Assembly (NCBI GenBank): GCA_022749755.1
Contig: CM040449.1
Span: 4,545,157 to 4,609,156, forward strand
Reading direction: 5' to 3'
DNA length: 64,000 bases
Origin: Azadirachta indica
Taxonomy: Eukaryota > Streptophyta > Magnoliopsida > Sapindales > Meliaceae
Part shown: in pieces, positions 11,501 through 23,064 of the stretch
How the letters are laid out: every line of letters starts with the position of its first letter
Position numbering within the stretch: position 1 is the stretch's first letter
Position numbers and translations under genes: made by a program
The notes under the pieces: generated by a model
What the model was told of the DNA's origin: nothing
Database searches by the model: none
The model's input: only the letters and a program-made list of their open reading frames with translations

Positions 11501-14500
11501 GTATTTTTTCAGCTTCTTTTTGGGTTGGTAAAACTTATCAAGTTTGGAACTCAGATTTCTAACTTGCTTGTCTGCATGCAAACAGCGTGGGCAATTGAAG
11601 AGGCCTGATCATGCTGACTTGCGGTATAAATGCAGGACATATGCTCGTCTTCTGCAGCATCTAAAGGTCAGATTATGTACTGAATCTACTGATTAAATAA
11701 CTGCAAAACATTTGTGTTGTGCAATAATTTGGATCACTATTTTCCTCTCTGATCTTTTTCCCCTTCTGATTTTTAGAGTCTTGATAAGAATTGCTTGGGT
11801 CCTTTGAGGAAAGCTTATTGCAGCTCCCTGAACTTGCTTCTTCGCCGGGAGGTTAGGCAGCACAAACTTTCTATCGAGCATCTTTAAACTCCTTTCCTTA
11901 TTGTATATTGCATGACATTTGTACGTAGCTGACCATTTGCCTTTTGGTTTTTTAATTTTTCTCGATATTTATTTTCTCTGCTTTGTTCTGGGTTGCAAAG
12001 CCAAGAATACACAATTTTGTAGTTGCACATTGTTTGACAAGGATCTATACACTGCAAAGCATCCATTTAGCCTTCTTGGAATGCCGAGAGATTTTTATTT
12101 ATCCAACTCCTTGTCCAGAGATTTAGTTCTTCTAGTTCTTCCAATGCTTTTGGTTATATTAATCCATGGTCAATATAAAAAAAAGCTTTGCCAGATGAAA
12201 TCTAACATTCATGCACCTATGCGTGTAGCCTTGAAAGCCCCTTAACTAATAGAATCTTGTATGTATGTGGTTCAATATGTTACTGGAGGTGATACAGTCT
12301 ACTTGATGACTGCAATATTTTCTTGGGAGATTAAACTTTTGCAAAGTTGAACTGTGGATGGAACTCCCTCCTTCACTTCATTCTTATGCCGTACAAAAGG
12401 AAAGCAAGCTCTATTTTATGTAGTTTATCTTAGCAATAATCCATCTCTAAAGATATGGTTAATCATACTGAAAATGCTCACCAATATAATGTCTCTTTAT
12501 TTGGTTTATGGTTATTAATTTGTCTTGTTGCTAAGTAAGGTCGGGACAGATCCTAGCTTCTTCTGTGTTAGCAAGTGGAGAAAATCCTACTAAGAATTTG
12601 GTCTCAATTTCGTTGAAAATCCCTTGACAAAAAAGTTGTCTGTAAGTTTAAACTCATGGCTCAAATGCTAATTTATACATCAACAGGCTCGCGAATTTGC
12701 AAATGAGCTTCGTGCTAGTACAAAAGCATCCAGAAATCCATCTGTCTGGCTTGAAGGTTCCTCAGGATCCAGTCACGGTTCTAACGCAGACACTTCTTCA
12801 GTTTCTGATGCATATGCCAAAATGCTGACAATTTTTATTCCACTTCTTGTAGATGAGGTTAAAGTCCTATTCATATTCACATATCCTGAGTAAATGTTAT
12901 CACCATTTTTATCAACAGTTTTCTGCATGGCTCACCTTGCAGAGTTCTTTTTTTGCACACTTCATGTGCTTTGAAGTTCCTGCACTTGTGCCCCCAGGAA
13001 GTGTTGCTAATGGTAATAGAGGTGGATCCTGCGATGATGATGCCAATGATGATGACTTGGGCATTATGGACATAGATGAGAATGACAGCAAAGCTGGTAA
13101 TTCTTTTTTCCATCTGCTTCGTTTAAGTTTTTTGTTGGTAATGTATGTCACTGGGTTCTGTTTTTTGTAGATAGAGCTCGTCCTGATACAATTCAACAAG
13201 TTTCTTTAATTTCTTAGGTAAAAACTCTGCAGATCTGGCAGCATTAAATGAATCTCTCCAGGAATTGCTCAATGGTATCCAGGTAATGCATGGAAGATAT
13301 GTTACCTACTGCTTGTACTTGTAATTTCTTATTGTGATGCTATATTCCAATTAAAAGAGCTTCCATAAGTTTAAAACATTAAGCTCATTACGCAGAATAT
13401 GGATTTTCCTTTTTTTTAACTTTCCTTAATTGAAATTTGGGTGATTGCCCCTCCTTTGGCTGTCTGTATTCTTGTTTCGGTATTGTTGCTTACGGGCAGC
13501 AATCTTCCAATGTTGATTGATTGTTCCCATCTTGACTAGCATAAGGTGCCAACTTTTATTCTTTGAATTGTAGGAAGACTTTTATGCTGTGGTGGATTGG
13601 GCTTACAAGATCGACCCTTTACGCTGCATATCAATGCATGGAATTACAGAGCGCTATCTTTCTGGTCAGAAAGCTGATGCAGCAGGATTTGTGCGTCTGT
13701 TGCTTGGTGACCTCGAGTCAAGAATATCTATGCAGTTCAGTCGTGTATGTTTTTGGTACTTTCAGAATGAATTTAGTTACTGTGTGCATAATGATTATTG
13801 TGGTGCTAATAATTTAATTCATGAATGGTGCAGTTTGTTGATGAAGCTTGTCACCAAATTGAAAGAAATGAGCGTAATGTACGGCAGATGGGTGTCTTAT
13901 CATACATCCCAAGGTAAAGTCTATTCCTTTTTTTTAAATGCAAATTCTGGTCATTTTGTAGAATAAATTCTTAGCCAACATTGAGTATACGGAGAAATGA
14001 GATCAATTAAGAAGCTAGTATTTTATGATTGATGGATTTGAATTTTACAAGCTCCCTAATTTTAGGTTCCCTGAGTTGTTGATGGTTTTATATTGATAAT
14101 ATCCTCAATTGTCAGATTTGTCATCTACTATAATGTGGCATAGACAGAAATTGTAATGGGACCTCAACTGTTCAGTAAGCTTGCAGATTCTCAATAATAA
14201 AATGGCTGGCTGGTTATTGCCATAATTGCTGCATTGGAGATTGTTTACGTTGTCGGGGATGAATATGAAGCTGACAAGTTATAGGCCAAGTAAAATAAAA
14301 TATTTAATTGCAAATATCTTATTCAAGAAATCTTCTAAATTCATGAAGATATGGAAGATCTGTTAATGGAAAGTCTAATATGCCATTTCTTGTTCTGGGC
14401 AAAACTTTAATTATTTTTTAATTTTTTAAACAAATCAAATATTTTCCTACAAATTTTGATAATGTGGGCTCAAGTTATTATATAATACTAACATCTTTTT

Positions 14501-17500
14501 TTAACATTAGTATTTTTCCTCATTCAAAATTTGATGATCAAAGAGCAAATGTGTATTTTCTCCCAACCCTCCAAATATCACTCAACACTCTTCATCCACT
14601 TCAACATCATGGCTTCCATGTGATTCTTCCATTGCAACCACCTCACCACCATATTTCCAAATATCTGCCTCTTTGTTTAGGAATATTGGCCTCAAAGTGC
14701 AGCGCATCTCTGGGAGCCTACATATGTTGGGCAGTGAACCCAATTGTTCTGAACAGATGCATCTGCTTCTGAATCTTTTGTTTCTAACACAGTTTGTTAA
14801 AGATGTAAGTAAATAAATTAATGAAATAGAAAAGAACAAATAAAAATGATACAGTATTTTCATGCAGCAGAGTAAAAGTGGTTTGGGATGGTCCTTAAAG
14901 CCTGTTTAGATTATGATTTACAAACAGGAGAAGTAGTTTAAGATGCTGCGTTGTTTTAACTTTATATTTTACGCAAATTTTAACTTTTTCATGTTTGTGA
15001 TGTGTGTTATATGCTCCAGTTTGTGGTTTAACTTGATATCAATAGTGTGTGTTGTATGCTTCAGTTTGTGATTTAACTTGATATCATTACTTCTGCATAG
15101 ATTTGCAACTCTTGCAACCCGAATGGAGCAGTATATTCAGGGACAATCTAGGGATTTGGTTGATCAGGCATACACAAAATTTGTGAGTACATCTTTTAAA
15201 GCATATGCTTTATGCAATGTGATGTTACTATGTTACATATATAAATAGAATGATGCAGGACATTAGTTCAGACAACGTTGGGAGAAATTTAGAGATAAAG
15301 GGGAGGAAATTCAGAAGAAATAAGGAGAAGACGTCAAAATATTCATTCCATATTCTTAAAATTCTACATCATGAATTGAAATAAGGCCCTATTTATTGTT
15401 CCTGTAAACCAAAGCAAAAAGAAAGGAGAAAGCATTCAGAATGAAATGGAGTGATAACTAACTTTATCTGATTTTGGTTCTTGATATCTTTAACAGAACC
15501 TTTAGGAGATAAAAGCTTACATGAATGATTGCATCAGCAAAAGGTTTTGCTTTTCCAATTAAAAATTTCTAATTGCATTTAATTGAATGTAACTATATTT
15601 TTAATTCATTTTATATCTTGGTCTTCTTCTGTTATTATATTTTCAGGAGAATGCCCATTGCCCTTCTGTTTTTAGAGCTAATGCCCCATTACCCTCCTAT
15701 ATTTTTTTTAATATTCCATCACCTCTTGAATTCCGATTTTGCCCTTTAATATTTCAACTATTTTGGATTTTATCATTTTGTAAACTAATTGAACTGAAGA
15801 GCAAAATCGAAAAAAAAAAAAAAGATTCAGGGGGGTGATGGGGTATTAGAAAAAATATAAGGGGGGTAATGGATTGGCTTAAAAGTAGGGGGGTAATGGG
15901 CATTCTCCCTATATTTTCAGTATTAACTTTACCTGAGAAATATCCTAGATTTGAGGTCCTTCACTAACTGTATTAGAGATAGCCTCATTAATATAAAAAG
16001 TAGGTTTTCTCTGTGATGTTTTAAATGCTGGAATCTCTATAGCCAACTGTGGATCATAGAAAGAGTTCATGTTCAAGTATTTTGTCAGAATAATGGAGAA
16101 TCCCGGTCTATAATCTATACATTGTCTGCATTGTGAACCTTACATCCTAAATATTGTTTCACAGGTTAGCATAATGTTTGTGACGTTGGAGAAAATTGCA
16201 CAAACAGATCCAAAATATGCTGACATTTTTCTTTTAGAGAACTATGCAGCATTTCAGAACAGGTATAATTTTTTTTTTTTTGAACCTTTTAGCACTTTTT
16301 CATGGATATGAAAGTAATCTTCATATTGATTTTCCAAAAAAGCAAGACAGAAATTGGTTATATTTTTATAAACACAAGAAAAAACGTCACAATTTTATAA
16401 CAAAAAGAAAATTGTTACTGTTCATTTTGCTGATCAGAAGCAACTTCTTGCAGTTTGTATGACCTGGCCAATGTTGTGCCCACTTTAGCCAAATTTTATC
16501 ACCAGGCGAGTGAAGCTTATGAACAGGCTTGTACCCGTCATATCAGCATGATCATATATTATGTAAGCAATTGATCTCTCTCCCTATCCTCCCCACCACC
16601 CCCCACCTAGATATTTCCAGAATACCTTTTGCAGAAGCTATTAAATATTTCTTGAGATTTTGATAAGATAATTTTATAATGATATTTGTTCTAATTAATG
16701 TTGTCCTACACAGCAATTTGAACGGCTTTTCCAGTTTGCAAGAAAGATTGAGGATTTGATGTACACAATCACACCAGAAGAGGTTTGTGAATTGCTGATC
16801 ATGTATCATCTTGTATTAATAATTGCATTTTCCATAAGATAGCTTCCTGGAGTGGCTTAAATTCTTTTTATTAAAGATTCTCTTACACAACATTTGTTGC
16901 TATTTCCATAGAAGTGAGATCAATATAAATAGGAATATTATCGTCTTAAGCCTTGTAGCCACATCGTTCTCTCTGTTTTTTTGGAGAGTTGCAGTGTTTG
17001 ACATCTTTTTTCCATTTTAAAACTGACATGCTTATTTATCTGGAGATAGAGCATCTGGAGTTTGATAAATCTCTAGGCTGAAGCCTGAAGGCTGTGTGCT
17101 GACATTATTGCCTAATAGTTGTTTTTGTATAAATTAAGTTTATATATTAATGATGGTCTTACTGAATGTTTTGGCTTATGTCATTTTTTATGTCAAATTT
17201 CAGATCCCTTTCCAGCTTGGATTATCGAAAATGGATCTGCGGAAGATGTTAAAATCCAGTTTATCTGGGGTAATTAATTAATATCTGTATCTTGTTCTGA
17301 GTCCTAGATACGAATAAAACTAATTCAATCTCTCCAAAGCAGGTTGACAAATCCATTGCTGCAATGTATAAGAAGTTGCAGAAGAACCTAACTTCGGAGG
17401 AACTGTTGCCTTCTTTGTGGGATAAATGCAAGGTAACTAAAAAAGTTTTTTTTTAGCTGCATGGTAAACGGATACAAAATAATTCTGAATCCTTAAAGTT

Positions 17501-17641
17501 ATTGAAATTGTAATATTTCAAATTTGACAGAAGGAGTTTTTAGACAAGTATGACAGTTTTGCACAACTTGTTGCCAAGATTTATCCCAACGAGACTATCC
17601 CTTCTGTAACAGAAATGAGAGATCTTTTAGCTTCCATGTAA
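5547..17641 (+). CDS. SEC3A: exocyst complex component SEC3A, 25 exons
   Basis: Encodes an 885-residue SEC3, the exocyst subunit that marks the plasma membrane for tethering of secretory vesicles in polar growth and cytokinesis. Exons: 5547-5721, 6467-6537, 6992-7072, 7202-7269, 7352-7454, 8385-8530, 8885-9002, 9668-9772, 10628-10729, 10814-10951, 11372-11500, 11586-11666, 11777-11851, 12687-12857, 12943-13096, 13218-13282, 13574-13744, 13834-13913, 15101-15182, 16165-16262, 16454-16562, 16714-16782, 17204-17269, 17343-17432, 17531-17641. All junctions are GT-AG and the frame is kept throughout. The protein starts [18 protein letters not shown]; residues ~30-155 form the lipid-binding PH-like domain ([20 protein letters not shown]), then a coiled-coil region ([18 protein letters not shown]) and the helical C-terminal SEC3 domain ending EMRDLLASM. 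An acidic stretch ([18 protein letters not shown]) is family-typical. The length agrees with Arabidopsis SEC3A (~888 residues), and exon 1 has the conserved start. Confidence 0.96.
15646..15909. mobile_element. foldback MITE (Mutator-like) in SEC3A intron 19
   Basis: A 264-bp palindromic element. The left arm starts GGAGAATGCCCATTGCCC and the right arm, on the opposite strand, starts GGGAGAATGCCCATTACC. The arms pair over ~85 bp with scattered mismatches. A perfect 10-bp direct repeat, TATATTTTCA, flanks it at 15636-15645 and 15910-15919. Long inverted arms with a 9-10-bp target duplication fit a non-autonomous Mutator-like (MULE) element. No coding capacity. It lies within the 15183-16164 intron and does not touch exons. 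Confidence 0.75.
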
Positions 17642-18452
17642 AAATGCAAAATATCTTGTACAATCTTTTCTTTAGTAATTCTTGGAGCAAAGATCTGTAT
17701 TAGCCGGCTGTAATTATTTTTTGCTTCCAACAATTTTTCCCATGATTTGATTTATCGGATAATGTTCGTGGAGATTGTGTTCAATGGAACTCATAGTGTA
17801 TCATTTTTACTGAATATATTGTAATTGTTATTCCTATATTTGTCCTGTTGTAATTGCTATCCTTTCCTTCCATCATCAAATTTAATGATATTTACTCTCA
17901 TAAATCTTGTTAGCCCGTAGGCTGGTAATGAATCTAGCCACTTGATTGACGCTCACTTTTCGAATGGCTGCTCGCGAGAAATGAAGTGCCAAAGCCGTTA
18001 ACGATTTTAGCTAACTACTGAATCGAATTTGTAAACCATGTGTTAACATTGCGAGGAGTATGAACAACTGGTTAGAACATTGGTTAATGGATGATTTGAT
18101 TTTGTGTTGTTTCTCATCTGGTTTTTATTGAAATTCCTTTGGTTTGTGATCAAAGGACCAATGAGATCCATCATACTGGTTTCTGCTTTAATAATCCAGC
18201 CATAATCTTTTGCTTGCTCGAGTTATAAAGAAAATAATATCAGAAACAAATATGGCAAGAGCCATAAGACTAAGCAGGAAATTTGTTCCGATCTTTATTC
18301 GTATGAGAGTACGGTTTAACCAGCTCAATATTTGCAAGAGCTACATTCGTCCCTAAAAGACTATGAGAATACTACTTTCTTCTTCCATTGTCTTTTACCC
18401 AAAAATAATAATAATAATAAAAAATAATCAAAATGTTTATCGATGTCCCTGG
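17642..18452. other. convergent 3' flanks of SEC3A and the UPF0114 gene
   Basis: AT-rich 3' UTR-like sequence lies between two convergent genes. An (ATA)n run lies near 18405-18421. No reading frame of interest. Confidence 0.5.
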
Positions 18453-19835
18453 CTACCTATCTTGCGTAGTGCTCCCAACAGAAAGCCTAGAGAGAAGGTA
18501 TATACAGGCTGAAGAAACCAGTACAGCTGCAGGAAAGCAAACCAGATCCAAACTAGTAACTAGAGGTATACTGTTGAACTTTTCTAACACTCCCACTTGA
18601 AGTATCATAAGCACAGCATGCCCGATTTTTGAATTAGCTTGTGAAACTGACTCCATTTTTACCCATTTCGGAAGACTCTAAAAAACGAAGATCATAAAAT
18701 ATCATTTAAAACCTGTGCATGCATTTCTGGGATGCTACTTTCATTCGCAGAACAAAGGAATAAAAGCATCGACTTACTTTCAAATGGAAGAGCCCGAATA
18801 AATTTGACTCTGGGAGCTGTGCAGATTTCTCTCTTATGTTTTGTGATCCCACAAACATAGCATACAATCCTATCCCAAATATAAGCAGAGCAGTTCCTAC
18901 CAAAAACATGTCTGCACAATAATAGTTTGACATATATATAGTTCAATTATAAAGCTAACTATATGGTATTACACAATCACATTAAGAGGAATAAGAAGAG
19001 TACAATATACATAGAGAGAAACAACAAAGTAGCAGTACGTACCTATGGCCTCAATCATTATATGCGTTACATGTGCTTGATCTGCCTTTCTAGATAACGT
19101 GTTAAAAAAATGGAAATATGACTCTGATAGAAGAAAGCAACCCTGCAAATTAATACAATTCCCATATGTAAATTATCTTATTTCATTTGTCGTTAATAAC
19201 ATTATCGTAAATAGAAAGACATGTCTTGTTTATCATTTATAAATAAATGTTACCTCCACAAAACACAATACTGAACCGAGTAAGGATTCCGCAACGGCAA
19301 AAAATGTAAAGAATCGACAATTAATTATAGCCTGCATGTATATTTTAAACTAAATTAGAAAAGCTCAGCAGGTAGGTCACACGTACGTTTACCAAGAAAC
19401 TCACCTTGTTATGATGTCAGTACTGCTAAAGTTTTACAAAGTATTTCTACAAAACAAATCCATTTTATACAAAATGAAGCATACCCTTTCAATGAACATC
19501 TGGATCTGCAACTTCCAAGCTATTCGTTTCAGAACTTGCCTTGATACCTTGAGCAGAGCAGCAATAACATTTTCCAGCAGAGCGGCCAGATCAATTAATC
19601 CTCGATCATCATCTGGCTTGGTTATGATCATCAGACTTTTTGATGTGGCCATCGATGCCTTAACGGGCACCGCTGATTTCCTCTGATCACCATTACCGCA
19701 AAGTACTCTTGTCTCTCCATTAAAACCTGCCTTACCTAAACACCTCACTATTTTTGCAGACGGAGATGAACAAGTAGAAGAAGAACGTACATATCTCGAA
19801 GGTTTAGAAGTGCGCAACAATCTGGTGGTTGCCAT
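18453..19835 (-). CDS. UPF0114 family membrane protein, probably plastid
   Basis: A five-exon gene on the minus strand; exons in order of translation are 19485-19835, 19254-19331, 19043-19142, 18778-18911 and 18453-18677. It encodes a 295-residue protein. The first ~85 residues are rich in Ser, Arg and Thr (MATTRLLRTSKPSRYVRSSS), like a chloroplast transit peptide. The UPF0114 core follows: an amphipathic helix ending QMFIER-AIINCRF, a membrane segment FFTFFAVAESLLGSVLCF, a second segment around MIEAIDMFLVGTALLIFGIGLYAMFVG, and a C-terminal segment LDLVCFPAAVLVSSACIYLLS. The function of UPF0114 proteins is not established. The first in-frame ATG of the exon is used; the TTG five codons upstream is not a plausible start. 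Confidence 0.9.
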
Positions 19836-20192
19836 TGTAACTGGAATCAATGTTGGAGCAAGCTTTGATTGTGCTTAGGCATTGGCGTGGTAGTTAATAT
19901 ACGTACCATGCAATGTGATTGTGGGAAACAGAAGATTCGTAGCATATAGGCTGCAGTTCGTCGCTAGGTAGGGGTGGCTTTGTCTTTTCGCATTTACTTG
20001 GAGAGGTTGGTCTTTTATTTTGACTATTCGAGCCAACCAAACTCCACGTTGAGCTTTTGTTTCTCATTTTCTCTAACGCCTGGGTCCGCTGGCATTCTGA
20101 GCCGAACACGTGGAAGTTCCGTATCCTTGTTTTACTGCTGGTGCAGGTTCAGAGTTTCAGGTTTTAGTAAAGACTCTTTTCCATCGTTGGAT

Positions 20193-20336
20193 ATGTCGGG
20201 GGGAGAATCTAATGTTCGATCCGGTCAGGATTCTTCCGTTGAGGAACAACAGTCGGCGCCGGTGCTACTGCAGAATTTTAGTCACACCGTTGAACTTTTT
20301 GGATTGTCTGCGAAGTGTTGGCTGACAGCTAACTAA
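20193..20336 (+). other. small unassigned ORF, 47 codons
   Basis: An ATG-initiated frame (MSGGESNVRSGQ...) ends at TAA. It lies divergently ~350 bp upstream of the UPF0114 gene and reads as hydrophilic, not membrane-like. A possible splice acceptor (gtgcag) lies just upstream near 20148. I do not recognise it. It may be a truncated gene, an unspliced first exon or chance. Confidence 0.2.
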
Positions 20337-23064
20337 ACATTTTTGTTACTTTTATTCTCATTTTGCCCTTTTATGATAAAACTAAAATAAAAATTGCAGC
20401 ATCTTCAATAACTCTGGTCTCATTTGGTAGCTCAGATTTGACCTTGCAGTTTGGTCCGAGTTGGGCTAGCCCGAGCCTGTGTGGAACGATCCATTAGGCC
20501 CGCCAATTAACTAGCTGATTTTTGTTTTTATGTAATTAAAATTTAATTTTAATTGTGTTAATTTGTTGTTTTGAGATTTATTATTTTCCATTAACTAACA
20601 ACATTAACTTAAATATTCAAACTTTTACACTGCATCATTACTAGTAATAACAAATTATTAATAAACGCTTAACAGTGAAAATATTATATTAGCATTTATT
20701 ATACAACAAAAGATAAATTTAAAAATTTATTTGTCCATTCAATTACTTTAGATATAATATAAATTTATGGAGGAAAAAAATTTTAACCTTTTTTCGCGTC
20801 ATTACAATTATAGTTAATGTTAGATGTTATATTATTTATAATGTTATATTAAAAATCGCAAATACAAGATTATTAAATTTAAATTATAACCTAGTTATAT
20901 ATATATATATATATATTTTTTAATTTTATAGCGACACACCACGAAGTAGTCTCAACAAGGGAAAAGGACCCATATGGAACACGAACCAATGACTGCCGGT
21001 TTAGAACGAACCACATCGATGGTGTTAGACCGTAATTTTACTTGTACTTCGGTCATCTAAGGCCTCATGTCTGGCTCAAATGTTTTGCTTTGTTCCTCCT
21101 TTTTAAATCAGTGAACTTAGCCTTCCTGTTTTCATACTTTTAGCATCAGAAGAACGGCAGTGAGTGGCAAACGACATAAGTTCTCAAGAACTTTAAGGCA
21201 ACTAAATGAAGAGTACAGAGACATTGCGATTTAATGAGATTCTCAGAAGACGACAATGAAAGGAAAATAATCAGAAATCGCATTTCAGCAGCTTAAACCA
21301 CAGTACTTCCAATTCTACCAAACATCCAGCTGTGCCGGCTGGAAATTAACTGTTATCAAGAAGAAATCTACAAGAATCTCTCGCAGAAAAGGGAAAGCAA
21401 TAATAAGGTTCAAAATGAAGATTGTAAGAAGATCATCACTCTGAAACAAAGATAATACATTGCATGGTTCTAGTCACAGATAATAACAACTCATACCAAC
21501 AGCACTAGCAATGCAAGTAAGAGTACTAAAAACCTAATATGCAGGACACATTCCATACATAAACACGTACTAAGTTCCATGTATAAAAACATGGTAAGTT
21601 CCAAACGATGACAGTGATAAATTCACTAAAGCCTGAGAAGAGACAAAAAATAACATGTTAATAACCCAACCACATGTTCCACCTAAAGGTCAGAAAATAA
21701 AATTTATTAATAACTTTAATTGTCATCACGGTACAAGAAAGATCTTATTTTCCATAGTGATGCGGCTCAAAAGTGCTTGAAACCAATCATAGGAATTGCC
21801 TCAGAAAATAAAAGGTCTTTGTCATCATCATTGCCGCATTTTTTCCTTTGAATATCCACAAAGCAACACCTCAAATTGAAACACAAAACCTTGTGAACTA
21901 ACACAAAGAGTCTGCAAACCGAAGCTCAGCTATTTATAGCATGTACAGCCTCAATATGCACATGAATATCCATGTTATGCCCATGTTACTGAATCTTTCT
22001 TGCTACAAGTCTGAATTATTTATAATCCACCATAATCATTTAAAACACTCTTGCATTTTGAGCCAAAAAAACAAATAAACAGGTGCATTCAGTCTCAATT
22101 TTAGCAACAAACATGTGCATTCAGTCTCAATTTTAGCTCTAAACTCATTAGAGTATGATCAGAAGAATAATTCAACAAAACTGAGGAGAGGGTATAAAAT
22201 TTAGAATTTTCGCAAACAAAAACTATTGCAGAGATGTCATAAGCTTTACTACGTAAAGACATTTATTGTAGGCAAGAATCTACGGGAAGTACAATTGCAG
22301 GAAGTGTTTTCTGTGCTGCAGGGAGGAGGGAAATGTCCTTTGCGTTGGAGGAAAGAATTCTCTAACAGGTCGTGATGATTTATGAAGGTAAATAGAAATT
22401 CCATGATAGTAGATAAAGGAGTGAAAATCTCAATAACCCAGAATGAAAACAGAGACAACGTATTAAACAAATAGAAGGGGTTTCTCTCAGACAAATGCCT
22501 CGATTTGTCGTCAAGGTGAATGGATTGGATTAAAGATCGGACTCGTCATCATAATTCATCATCACAGACAGAACCCCAATCAATTTTTCATGTTCATATT
22601 GTAAGATAATTTATAACAATACTTTATCAACATACAAGTAAAAGATCGAAACCCTATCACCTGGAAACCAAACGCAAAACGAAACCCTAACCTAGAACAG
22701 GCAGCGCTGCACCACCGGTTAAGTGTTACATCTCCCATTTACACTACAAATGTTCCCTGTTTAGGGTTTGTAATTGCTCTCCAGTGACCAAGCACGAAAG
22801 TAACCAGTACTAACACTCGTAAGATGTCGAAAGTACCCCGACATAAAACTCGTCCACGTCAGCTTTGCGGGACCAATTAGCTTCAACGGTCTTGATTTGC
22901 TGGATTCAACTGCAGCTTTGGTTCCTCCGCTTCCCCGTCAATTGCCCTTCTTCTTGTAAAACTTTTTCTCAAATGTATATGAGAATCTGGTGCATTTGGT
23001 TTATATTTTGTAGACTTATTCATCTTCTCTTCTCACATGAGCCTAGTGATAGAGATCAAAAGGC
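20337..23064. other. intergenic with possible non-coding transcript; telo-box motifs
   Basis: 20,340-20,930 is very AT-rich, with an (AT)n tract at ~20,898-20,918. 21,100-22,600 is of mixed composition and has only short frames. At 22,682-22,692 the motif AAACCCTAACC appears, and TTTAGGGTTT lies near 22,760. Both resemble the telo-box of plant growth-related promoters and could serve LIP2p (+) or an unannotated minus-strand transcript. No protein domain was seen on either strand. Confidence 0.35.

Noticed and set aside
19974..20192. N-terminal extension of the small ORF at 20193
   Set aside because: Low-complexity sequence with no homology seen; the ATG at 20193 is at least as good a start.
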